This document shows, in pieces, positions 13,974 to 23,400 of a stretch of 64,000 bases of DNA. The translations under genes and the position numbers were made by a program. Every line of letters starts with the position of its first letter. Positions within the stretch are counted from its first letter, which is position 1. The stretch comes from Mycobacterium sp. 236(2023) (GTDB taxonomy: Bacteria; Actinomycetota; Actinomycetes; Mycobacteriales; Mycobacteriaceae), in the NCBI RefSeq assembly GCF_029623955.1, contig NZ_JARSBP010000004.1:682001-746000 (forward strand), read 5' to 3'. The notes under the pieces were generated by a model. The model ran no database searches. It worked only from the letters and a program-made list of their open reading frames with translations, and was not told the DNA's origin.

Positions 13974-16900
13974 CTCAATCTTTCCGACAGCCTCGCCAAC
14001 AGTTCTTCCTCGGCGAGGTCGTCGTACGCGTCATCAGCCACGTCGCTGACAGTCTCTTGGGCGGCATCGATTATCTCAGGAAGAACGGAAGCCAAATAAT
14101 CGGTGAGCGCTTCGACGGTCGGGTAGTCGAAAACCACAGACGCGGGAAGCGCCTCACCAAGGCTTTCGCTGAGCGAGCGCTGCAGCGTTACGCTCATCAG
14201 CGAATCCATCCCGAACTGGAAGAAGCCCACGGTGGGGTCCAGCGTGGTCGCCGACGTGAGTCCCATCGCGGCCGCGACCTGGGCAATCACGAAATCGGTC
14301 AGCAGGTCGACCCGCCGGTCGGGCTCGCTGGCTTTCAGCTCCTGGCGAAACTTCGTGTCGCCGGTCAGCGCTGGGGCCGCCGCGGCGTCGCCGGCGAGCA
14401 GTTCGTCGAGGATGTGCAGCTGCGCGCGGGTGTGATACGCCGCGGCAAGGCGTGGCCAGTCCGCCGCGACGACCGTCGTCCGCGCCGGTGCCTGCGGCCC
14501 GATGAACGAGCGCAGTGCGGTGATCGCGACGGCATCGTCCATCGGTTCGAGCCCGGACTCCGCGGTGGCCTGTTTCTCGAAGCCGGTCTGCACGTCGGCC
14601 AGCGACTTCCACAGCCCCCAGTTGATCGCGGACGCGGGCAGGCCTGCGGCGCGGCGGGCGAACGCGAACGTATCCAGGAACGTCGTCGTCGCGGCGTAGT
14701 GCGCCAGCCAGCGGGAGCCGAGGATGCCCGAGATCGACGAGAACAGCACAAACTGCTCGACCGGGTGCCCGAGCGACAGCTCATGGACCGCGGCAGCGGC
14801 ATCCATCTTCGACCGGAACATGGCGACGACATCGTCGTGCGTCATCTCGGCCAGCGTCACCGGGCCGCCGCTCATCGCTGCGAGGTAGACACCCTTCAGC
14901 GGTGGCAGGTCCGCGCCGAACCGGTCGAATACTGGGCGCAGCGACGCCGCGTCGGCGGCGTCGGCGGCGGCTGTCACGACGGTCGTGCCGGATGCGGCCA
15001 GGCGCGCGGTGAGGTCGTCGAGGCGCGAACCCGGATTGCGGGACACCGCAACGACGGTCCTGGCGCCCATCGACGCGAGCTGCTCGATGAGACCGGGCCC
15101 GATGTTGCCCGTCGCGCCGATGACGAGGTGCGCGCCGTCGGGGTCGAGGGCTTCGGTGACGGGCGCGGGCGGCAGCGAGTGCACCAGCCGGGCGACCCGG
15201 CGGGTGCCGCCGCGGTAGACGACCTGATCCTCGCCGTCGCCGGCGAGCGCCTCGGCGCGCACCCAGCGCGCCGCGACGACGGCGGGCACCGATTCGTCGA
15301 CGTCGATCACGCCGCCCCAGATCTCGGGATGTTCGAGCGCGAGCGTGCGTCCGAGGCCCCACAGCACGGCCTGGGCGGGGTTGGCGCGGTCTCCCTCGCT
15401 GATCGGCTGCGCGTTGCGGGTCAGCAAATACAGCTTGGGCGGCACGTCACGCGCCGCGGTCGCGAGTGCGACCTCGCGGCCCTTCTCGAAGACGGCGTAG
15501 CCGAGCTCGTCGGTCTCCGACGGCGCGTACAACACATGCGTAGCGGTGGCGAGATCTGAGGTCGCCCCCATCGCGGCGGCCAGCGCATCATCGCCGACGA
15601 CGTGCCAGGAAGCGTCTGACTCAGTTTGTCCGGCAAGGGCTTTGGCGGGCCACGTCAGATCGCAGAACCACTCGGGCGGAACCTCGCTGCCCTCGGGCAA
15701 CGCGCCGGAGCGCACGACGCCGCCGCGCCGTGGTCGCACGTCGACCCAGTGCCTGGTGCGGTGCCACGGGGTCGTCGGCAGCGCCAGATGCGGCTCGGCA
15801 CCGTGCGGAGTGTGCGGCGGCCGGGACGTGTGCGTGGCGTTCACGTTCGCGCGGAACGCGACGGTGTCATCGGTGTCGCGGGCGAGCGTGCCGATCGTGA
15901 GGTGCTCCCCCGCATCCTCCAGCGATTCACTGATCGCCTGACCCAGCGTGGAGTGCGGACTGACCTCGATGAACGTTCCGTTCTCGGCGGCAGCCGCGGT
16001 GATCGCCTCACTGAACCGCACCGGCTGGCGCACATTCGCCACCCAGTAGTCGGCGTCCAGCACCGGCGACACGGACGGATCGGTGACCGTCGACAGGAAC
16101 GGCAGCGTCGGAATGCTCGGATCCACCTCGGCCAGCGCCGCGCGCAGATCGCCGAGCACCGGCTCCATCAGCGCGGTGTGCGACGCGACGACCATGTTGA
16201 CGCGCCGCGCGAACGTGTTCAGCGCCGTGACGGTCGCGATGACGGCGTCGACCTCGTCGGGCAGCCCCGCGATGACGGTCTGCCGCGGCGACAGATAGCC
16301 GGCGATCTCGACGCTCGGATGGCCTTCGATCAGCGCCTCGCACTCGTCGGCCTCCACGGAGAGCAGCGCGACGGCGCCCTGCCCGGCCAGCCGCGACATG
16401 ATCGACGAGCGCGCCGCAATGACCTTCAGCCCGTCGGCGAGATTCAGCGCGCCGGCGACGACGGCTGCCGTCACCTCACCCATCGAGTGGCCGATGACGG
16501 CGTCGGGGTGCACGCCGTAGGAGCGCCACAGCTGCGTCAGCGCCAGCTGCAGCCCCATCAGGACCGGCTGCACCTGCGCGTCGCCGCTGATCGTCTCGCC
16601 GTTGGCAATGATGCCGTGCAGCGAGAAGCCGACCTGCTCGACGAAGACGGGCTCGATCTCGGCCAGCGCCTCGGCGAACACCGGCTCGTCGGCCAAGAGC
16701 TGCCGCGCCATCCCGGCCCACTGCGAGCCCTGACCGGAGTAGACGAACACCGTGCCCGGTTTCGGGGTGACGTGTGCGGGTGCGACGACGCCTGGCGCGG
16801 ACTGGCCGTCGGCGAGTGCCTGCAGCCCGGCGACGGCCTGCGCGGTGTCGCGTGCGACGACGGTCGCGAAACGCGCGTGCTGGGACCGGTGGTGGTTGAG

Positions 16901-18646
16901 CGAGTGCGCGACATCCGGGAGCGGAACATCCTCGGCGGCAAGCCATTCCGCCAACATCGCGGCTTGGGACGCGATCCGCTCAGGTGTCTTGCCGGACACG
17001 ACGAGCGTCGTGACGGCGGAATCCGCCTCCTCGGCGGGTGCAGGGACCGTCACCGGCGCCTGCTCGACGACGACGTGGGCGTTGGTGCCACCGAACCCGA
17101 ACGACGAGATGCCGGCGCGACGCGGCCTGCCCGCGGGCGCCCACTCGGTGTGTTCGTCGACGACCTTGAGCCGCAGCTTCTCGAACGGGATGTGCGGGTT
17201 CGGATTCTGGTAATCCAGATTCCCCGGAATCCTGTTGTGCTGCAGCGCAAGAACGGCTTTCGCAAAGCCGGCGATGCCCGCGGCGGCCTCGAGGTGGCCG
17301 AGGTTCGACTTGACCGCGCCGATCAGCAGAGGGGCGTCGGCGGCGCGCCCCTTACCGAGCACCGTGCCCAGCGCGCGCGCCTCGATCGGGTCGCCCAACA
17401 GCGTCCCGGTTCCGTGCGCCTCGACGTAGTCGACCTCGCGCGGGCTGACCCCGGCCGCCGCATAGGCGGCACGCAGCACCGCCATCTGCGCCGACGGGTT
17501 CGGCGCCATCAGACCGTTGGAGTGGCCGTCCTGATTCACCGCGGACCCGCGGATCACCGCGAGCACGCGGTCCCCGTCGCGCTGCGCGTCGGACAGCCGC
17601 TTGAGCACGGTGACACCGCAACCCTCACCGCGCACGAAACCGTCGGCGGAGGCGTCGAAGGCGTGGCAGCGTCCCGTCGGCGACATCGCGTTGGCCCGGT
17701 CGAGGCTGCGGGTGCCCGCAGGCGACAACAGCAAGTTCACGCCGGCGGCCAGCGCCAGGTCGGAATCGCCGGTGCGCAGGCTCTGCACGGCCAGGTGGAT
17801 GGCGACCAGGGACGACGAGCACGCCGTGTCGATCGTGACCGACGGGCCACGCAGGTCGAAGGCATACGAGACGCGGTTGGCGACGATGCTGATCGACGCG
17901 CCGGTGCCGAACCACGCATCGACGCCGCTCAGATCGGTCGACCCCATCTGCCCGTACTCGCCGGCGCTCGCCCCGGCGAACACCCCGGTGCGCGTCTCGG
18001 CGAGTGAATCCGCGGCAATGCCGGCGTTCTCCAGCGCCTCGTGGGTGACCTCCAGGAGCAGTCGCTGCTGCGGGTCCATGCGGATGGCCTCGCGCGGGAT
18101 GACCTCGAAGAACTCGGAGTCGAACAAGTCGATGTCACGCAGGAACGACCCCCATTTGGTGGTCGCCGCCAGAGCGGCACCGCCCTCGGGGGTGCCGTCG
18201 TCGAACCACGCCCAGCGATCCTCGGGGACCTCGCGCACCGACGAGCGGCCTTCGGTCAAAAAGTCCCAGTAGGCGTCCGGACCTTCGATGTTGCCGTCGA
18301 GGTCGGGCCCGCCGGGGAGCCGCAAGCCGAGGCCGATGACGGCGATCGGCTCGTCCAGCCCGGCCGCACGGGTCACCTCACCGTCGTCGACGGGCTCGAC
18401 CTCCCCGCCCGTCAGGAACTTCGACAGCGTGTCCACGGTCGGGTACTGCCAGAAATCGACGGGCGACACGGTCCGCCCCAGGAACTCCGACAGCACGCCG
18501 GTGAGCACGACGGCGTCGCGCGACCCGACTCCGAGGTCGTGCATCGACGCGCCGCGTTCGATGTGCTCCGGACTGCAACCGTTATTCGTGACCAGGTAGT
18601 CGATCAACCACGCACGAACAGCAGCCTCGTCGAAAGCAGAGGTCAT
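13970..18646 (-). CDS. Loading polyketide synthase PKS-B, ACP-KS-AT-KR-ACP (PpsA/PpsB-like)
   Basis: 1,558 residues. The ATG at 18646 overlaps the FAAL-2 stop as ATGA, which rules out longer upstream readings. An N-terminal carrier domain (LGVGSRDA, Ser42) is the expected acceptor of the FAAL-2 acyl chain. Then come KS (Cys276), AT (GHSMGE; VASH), ketoreductase (GATGNIG loop; FSSISGILGS; Tyr1317) and a second ACP (GMDS, Ser1482). No DH or ER is seen. In the KR the usual YxxxN becomes YAATT, so the catalytic Asn position holds Thr, whereas PKS-C keeps Asn. The C-terminal helix (LLARLSERLS) probably docks on the coiled N-terminus of PKS-C. Expected role: accept an activated fatty acid and add one extender unit, reduced to beta-hydroxy if the KR is active. 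Confidence 0.92.
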   Translation of the reverse strand: MTSAFDEAAVRAWLIDYLVTNNGCSPEHIERGASMHDLGVGSRDAVVLTGVLSEFLGRTVSPVDFWQYPTVDTLSKFLTGGEVEPVDDGEVTRAAGLDEPIAVIGLGLRLPGGPDLDGNIEGPDAYWDFLTEGRSSVREVPEDRWAWFDDGTPEGGAALAATTKWGSFLRDIDLFDSEFFEVIPREAIRMDPQQRLLLEVTHEALENAGIAADSLAETRTGVFAGASAGEYGQMGSTDLSGVDAWFGTGASISIVANRVSYAFDLRGPSVTIDTACSSSLVAIHLAVQSLRTGDSDLALAAGVNLLLSPAGTRSLDRANAMSPTGRCHAFDASADGFVRGEGCGVTVLKRLSDAQRDGDRVLAVIRGSAVNQDGHSNGLMAPNPSAQMAVLRAAYAAAGVSPREVDYVEAHGTGTLLGDPIEARALGTVLGKGRAADAPLLIGAVKSNLGHLEAAAGIAGFAKAVLALQHNRIPGNLDYQNPNPHIPFEKLRLKVVDEHTEWAPAGRPRRAGISSFGFGGTNAHVVVEQAPVTVPAPAEEADSAVTTLVVSGKTPERIASQAAMLAEWLAAEDVPLPDVAHSLNHHRSQHARFATVVARDTAQAVAGLQALADGQSAPGVVAPAHVTPKPGTVFVYSGQGSQWAGMARQLLADEPVFAEALAEIEPVFVEQVGFSLHGIIANGETISGDAQVQPVLMGLQLALTQLWRSYGVHPDAVIGHSMGEVTAAVVAGALNLADGLKVIAARSSIMSRLAGQGAVALLSVEADECEALIEGHPSVEIAGYLSPRQTVIAGLPDEVDAVIATVTALNTFARRVNMVVASHTALMEPVLGDLRAALAEVDPSIPTLPFLSTVTDPSVSPVLDADYWVANVRQPVRFSEAITAAAAENGTFIEVSPHSTLGQAISESLEDAGEHLTIGTLARDTDDTVAFRANVNATHTSRPPHTPHGAEPHLALPTTPWHRTRHWVDVRPRRGGVVRSGALPEGSEVPPEWFCDLTWPAKALAGQTESDASWHVVGDDALAAAMGATSDLATATHVLYAPSETDELGYAVFEKGREVALATAARDVPPKLYLLTRNAQPISEGDRANPAQAVLWGLGRTLALEHPEIWGGVIDVDESVPAVVAARWVRAEALAGDGEDQVVYRGGTRRVARLVHSLPPAPVTEALDPDGAHLVIGATGNIGPGLIEQLASMGARTVVAVSRNPGSRLDDLTARLAASGTTVVTAAADAADAASLRPVFDRFGADLPPLKGVYLAAMSGGPVTLAEMTHDDVVAMFRSKMDAAAAVHELSLGHPVEQFVLFSSISGILGSRWLAHYAATTTFLDTFAFARRAAGLPASAINWGLWKSLADVQTGFEKQATAESGLEPMDDAVAITALRSFIGPQAPARTTVVAADWPRLAAAYHTRAQLHILDELLAGDAAAAPALTGDTKFRQELKASEPDRRVDLLTDFVIAQVAAAMGLTSATTLDPTVGFFQFGMDSLMSVTLQRSLSESLGEALPASVVFDYPTVEALTDYLASVLPEIIDAAQETVSDVADDAYDDLAEEELLARLSERLS

Positions 18647-20364
18647 GTAGTGGCGTCCAGTCGAGTGAACTTGTCGTCGCGATACAGCTGGACGCTGGAT
18701 GCACGGCGCACCTTGCCGCTGGTGGTCAGCGGCAGCGAACCGGCCCCGACCAGCACGAAGTCGGACAGCCGCACGCTGTGCGTCATCGACACCGCCGAGA
18801 CGACCTGCTGCTTGACCGACTCCAAGGTGGCGGCATCGATCTGCTTCTTCAGCTCGGCGATCACCACCAGCCGCTCGCTGGCGTCGTCGGGTACCGACAC
18901 CGCGGCCACCCGGCCGCCGGTGAACTCGGCGACCGTCGCCTCGATGTCGTCGGGATAGTGGTTGCGGCCGTCGACGATGAGGAGGTCCTTGATCCGCCCG
19001 ACGATGTAGAGCTCGCCGTCGAACATCACGCCGAGGTCGCCGGTACGCAGCCACGGTCCCTTCGGGCTGCCCTCGCCGAGCTGCGCGGCGAACAGCTCGG
19101 AGAGCTTCGGGTTCTTCCAGTAACCGCCGGCGACGTGTTCGCCGTGCAGCCACACCTCGCCGATCTTGCCCGCGGGATTCTCGACCGACGTCTCGGGATC
19201 GACGACGCGTGCCGTCGTCGACCGCGGCGCACCGCAGCCGATCAGCTCGGTGCCGTGCTCACCGGTGCAGGGCTCGGCGTGACCCGCAGCCAGCTTCTCG
19301 ATGTCGAACCTCGCCGACGTGGGCGGGCGCCCGCCGTGCGACGCCGCGACGTATACCGTCGCCTCGGCCAGACCGTACGACGGGCGCATCGCCGACTCGG
19401 GCAGGCCGAACGCGGCGAACCGCTGGTTGAAGCGCTGCACCGTCGCGCCGTGCACGCGCTCGGCGCCGTTGATCATGACGGCGACGGTGCTGAGGTCCTT
19501 GCCCGCCATGTCGTCGTCGGACGTGCGCTTGACGGCCAGTTCGAACGCGAAGTTCGGCGCGGCCGTGAACGCGCTCGGGTGCGAGCCGAGCTGCTGCATC
19601 CAGCGCGACGGCTTCATCATGAACGCCACCGGGCTCATCAGCACGGCAGGCTTGCCCAGCATCATCGGGATGAACACGCCGACGATCAGACCCATGTCGT
19701 GATAGAAGGGCAGCCAGGACACGATCGTGGTGTCGGCGGGCGGCCCGTCGGGGTAGGTCTCGTAGTAGTCAGTGAGCAGTTCCTCGACGTTGATCAGCAC
19801 GTTCTTGTGCGAGACCACGACGCCGGCGGGGCTGCGGGTGGAGCCCGACGTGTACTGCAGGTAGGCCGTCTTCGGCAGCGACGGCAGAGTGGCCGACTTG
19901 GGCGGCGAGTCGAAGTCGAGCGTGTCGATCTCAAGGAATTTCGGCGGCCGCTGCTTCGGGTCCGCCTCGCCGTAGCGGCGGACGTCGTCGACGACCTCCG
20001 AGGTCGTCAGGACGACCACCGGGGTGGAGTCGGCCATCGCGCCGGTCACCCGCTCGTCGTGGTGGCGTGTCTGCGGCATCGACAACGGCACGGCGATGAA
20101 GCCGGCCTGGATCGCGCCGTAGAAACCGACGATGTACTCCAGGCTCTGCGGCGCCAGGATGACCGCGCGGTCCCCGGGCGAGCCGATCTTGCTCAGCTTG
20201 TCCGCGACGACCAGCGAGCGTTCGTAGACCTCAGACCACGTCAGGCTTTCCTCGACGCCCGCGGGGTCGGCCTCGTAGTCGACGAAGGTGTACGCGACGT
20301 CGTCTGGCTGCTGCTGTGCTCGGTCGGCCAGTGCCGCCGGGATGGTGGCTTCAGAAAGTGCCAT
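18643..20364 (-). CDS. Fatty-acyl-AMP ligase FAAL-2 (FadD26-like)
   Basis: 573 residues. ATG at 20364 is preceded by AAAGGATC. Adenylate-forming enzyme with the FAAL-type A3 motif YTSGSTRSPAGV (residues 171-182) and the C-terminal DGRNHYPDD segment, which is typical of mycobacterial FAALs rather than acyl-CoA ligases. Established for FadD26/28/32: such enzymes make acyl-adenylates and pass the acyl group to the ACP of the adjacent PKS. Its stop overlaps the start of PKS-B (ATGA), so loading of PKS-B Ser42 is the natural inference. It is a close paralogue of FAAL-1 (both begin xxxxxxTIPxLLA-like and share FDSP and YLQYTSGSTR). Chain length of the starter cannot be read from sequence. Confidence 0.94.
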   Translation of the reverse strand: MALSEATIPAALADRAQQQPDDVAYTFVDYEADPAGVEESLTWSEVYERSLVVADKLSKIGSPGDRAVILAPQSLEYIVGFYGAIQAGFIAVPLSMPQTRHHDERVTGAMADSTPVVVLTTSEVVDDVRRYGEADPKQRPPKFLEIDTLDFDSPPKSATLPSLPKTAYLQYTSGSTRSPAGVVVSHKNVLINVEELLTDYYETYPDGPPADTTIVSWLPFYHDMGLIVGVFIPMMLGKPAVLMSPVAFMMKPSRWMQQLGSHPSAFTAAPNFAFELAVKRTSDDDMAGKDLSTVAVMINGAERVHGATVQRFNQRFAAFGLPESAMRPSYGLAEATVYVAASHGGRPPTSARFDIEKLAAGHAEPCTGEHGTELIGCGAPRSTTARVVDPETSVENPAGKIGEVWLHGEHVAGGYWKNPKLSELFAAQLGEGSPKGPWLRTGDLGVMFDGELYIVGRIKDLLIVDGRNHYPDDIEATVAEFTGGRVAAVSVPDDASERLVVIAELKKQIDAATLESVKQQVVSAVSMTHSVRLSDFVLVGAGSLPLTTSGKVRRASSVQLYRDDKFTRLDATT

Positions 20365-20400
20365 TTTCACGTGATCCTTTCCCAACACATCCAAAATTCC

Positions 20401-20450
20401 ACACCCGGACCAAACGGAGCGCTTCCGACATGGTCTCCCGTGTCGGGTGT
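20401..20450 (-). promoter_or_regulatory. Structured spacer with two mutually exclusive pairings before FAAL-2
   Basis: The only non-overlapping junction inside the PKS operon is the 96 bases between PKS-A (ending 20461) and FAAL-2. On the + strand ACACCCG (20401-20407) can pair with CGGGTGT (20444-20450), and CCGACA (20425-20430) can pair with TGTCGG (20441-20446). The two right-hand arms overlap, so only one stem can form at a time. This could tune the expression ratio of upstream and downstream units or mark an RNA processing site. There is no U-tract. Confidence 0.35.
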
Positions 20451-20460
20451 CTTTGAGAAA

Positions 20461-23400
20461 TCAGTTCTCGACGCTGTCGAACAGCGAGTCGAGCAGGCTG
20501 TCACCCGCGTCGTCGGCCTCGTCGTCATCGGCCTCCGCGCTGTCCGCAGGGGCCACCTTCGCCGCCAGATGGACCGCCAGGGCGGCAATGGTCGGATAGT
20601 TCCACAACATTGTGGCGGACAGCTCGATCCCGGCGAGACGCTCGACCTCCCGGCGGATCGACATCGCCATCACCGAGTTGAGTCCCATCTCGGCCAGCGG
20701 CCGGTCCGTGTCGACCTCGTCCTCGGCGATGCGCAACTCGGTCGCCAGGATCGCCCGCAGCCCACTCTCCAACTCGGCGACGACCTGGTCGGCCGACATC
20801 TGCGACCAGTCGCGCTCCGGGGAGGCGGCAGCGTCCGGTGCATCGACGTCGTCACCGGACAGCGTCGGCGCCATGACGACATGCGCGACGTCGAACGTGC
20901 TGGCGTACTCCCACGCGGCGAACGCCTCGGCCGGGGTGACCGGCCGAGACCCCTGGCGTTCGAGTTCGTCGATGACGACCTGCGCGTCGGAGCCGAACCC
21001 GAGACCCCGCCACGCCACCCAGTCGAGGCTGGCGGTGATGCCGCCCCGGTGGTTGCGTGCGCGGGCCAGACCGTCGAGGTAGGCGTTACCGGCGGCATAC
21101 GCACCCTGGCCGGGCACACCGAACACGGTGCCCGCCGACGCGGTCAGGTAGAGGAAGTCGACGCTGTCGACCGGGAAGACGTCGTCGAGCACCTGCGCGC
21201 CCGCCACCTTCGGCCACAGCGTGGTGCGCAGCCGGTTGTCATCGATGTCGGTCAGCAATTGGCTGTCGGTGAGGCCGGCGCCGTGAACGACACCGCGGAT
21301 GGGCGGCGCGCCCTGCTCGTCACGTCGGGCCAGCAGAGCGGCCACGGCGTCACGCGACCCGATGTCGAGCGCCGCAGTCTCGACAGCCACGCCACGGAGC
21401 TCCAGTGCACGGACCGCGGCGATCTTCTGCCGCACGTCCTTGGCGAGATCGTCGGCATCCCATCGGCTGCGCGGCGGCAGCGCGGTGCGGCCGGCGAGGA
21501 TGACGCGGCGGGCACCACGGTCGGCGAGCCATTCCGCGGTCACCAGGCCCAGGGCGCCGAGGCCGCCGGTGACCAGGTAGGCGGCGTCGGGACGGCAGCG
21601 GATCGGTTCCCGGACCGGCTCCGCGGAGATCGGGGCGAGACCGGGCGCGAACAGTTCACCGTCGCGTAGCGACACGATCGACTTGGCCGAGCTGGGCAGG
21701 ACGGCGGCCAGTGCCGCCGCGGCCCCTTCGGTCGAGGAGATGTCGACGAGGCCGCCCCACAACTGTGGTTGTTCGGCGCCGATGACACCGGCGATGCCCC
21801 ACAGGCAGCTCTGTCGCAGCGATGCGGCAGAGGCGGCGTCGCGCACGCCCTCGGTGACGATCCACAGTCGGGGTTCTTCGGAACGCCCGGCCAGGCGTCC
21901 GACGAGGCCGGCCACCTCACCGGACAACCGCACGGCGGTCGCCAGGTCGTCGGCTTCGGTCTCCTCGGTGTCGGGCACGTAGAGCACGCAGCGCGCCGTC
22001 GACTCGTCGGCGGCCGTGTATCCCGCCGCTGCCAGGCCGTCGCGCAGTGCGGCTGCGGTAGCGCCGTTGCCGATCACGGCCAGTGTGGTGGGCTCGGCCG
22101 CTTCGGGCGCCTCCCACGGCTGCCACGCGATCTCGTGGGCGACCGTGCGCGGGTCGGCGGGTGCCGAATCTGACGGACCGGCCTGCACGTCGACGTAGCG
22201 CAGGCCGCGGATCTCGGCGCGGCTGCTGCCGTCGGGCACGGTGACCGAAATGTCGAGGACGAGATCCTGACTGTCGTCGCGTCGGCGCCGCACCGTCACG
22301 GTCCCGGAAGTATCGGCCAATTCGCCTGTGACGGAAAGGCTTTCGAGACCGGCAGGGACGAGAAGCCGGCTGTCGTTGATGTCGGCCAGGCGGGCCACCT
22401 GCACCGCCGCGTCCAGCAGCGCGACCGCGGAGGCGTCCTCCCACTGCACGTCGGCGACCACACCGTCGGCCGTCGCACGGCACGACGTGATCGACCACGG
22501 GAACGGCTGTCCCTCCACGCCCCACTGGGCCTGGAGATCTTCGACGGTCGATCTGTCGTAATCTGTGGCACCGGTGACGTCGGCGACGACGGGGGCGCTC
22601 GGCTCCGCCGGTGAGATCCGGGCGGTGGCGTGCCGCACCCAGCGGTTGGCCGGTGCGTCCGCGGACGCCGCGGAGGCCATCGTGACCGTGTCGCCGGTGC
22701 TCACGACCTGGATCACCTGCGACTGGTCGATGACGACCGGCCGCTCGAAGGCGATGTCGGACAGTGCTGTCGCTCCGGACTCGGCGGCCGCCGCAGTCAG
22801 GGTGCGCAGCAGCACCGACATGGGGACCACCTCGACACCCTGGATCCGGTGGAAACCGGGGTAGGGCTTGGCTTCGCGCACCAGGTGGGCCTGCCACAGG
22901 TGGGTGGGCGGGCTGGTCGCGACGGAGGTCAGGTCGCCGAGCAAGGTGCCCCGCTGCGGCGCCGACGGCCCGCGCCGGTCGGTCTTGGCGGCGGGCACCC
23001 AGTGCTTGGTGTGGTGCCACGGCGTGGCGGGCAGCGACGCGTGCGGCTCCGGTGCGTGGTCGGTGACCGGCGGTGCCGTCGTATAGGTGCTGTTGAGATG
23101 AGTGTGGAACGTCAGTGTCTCGTCGGGAGCCTGATCCCCCTCGCGCAGCAGCGTCGGCAGCGCGTGGTGGTGGGTGGTGCCCAGCGTGTCGCTGATGCCG
23201 AATGTCAGCAGCGGGTGCGGGCTCACCTCGATGAAGGTGCCGATCTCGGCGCCCGCGGCGGCCACCGCCTGCTGGAACCGCACCGGGTTGCGCAGGTTGT
23301 CGACCCAGTAGTCGGCGTCGAACACCGGCTTCGGGCCGTCGTGCTCGCGCGTCGTGATGACGATCGGGACGCTCGGCGAGGCCGGCCGCAGGTCGCGCAG

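Noticed and set aside
8706..14099. Plus-strand open frame of 1,797 codons across PKS-C
   Set aside because: It lies opposite a clear PKS gene, is Arg/His/Asp-rich and has no recognisable domain. Long antisense open frames are expected when the third codon positions of a high-GC gene are G or C.
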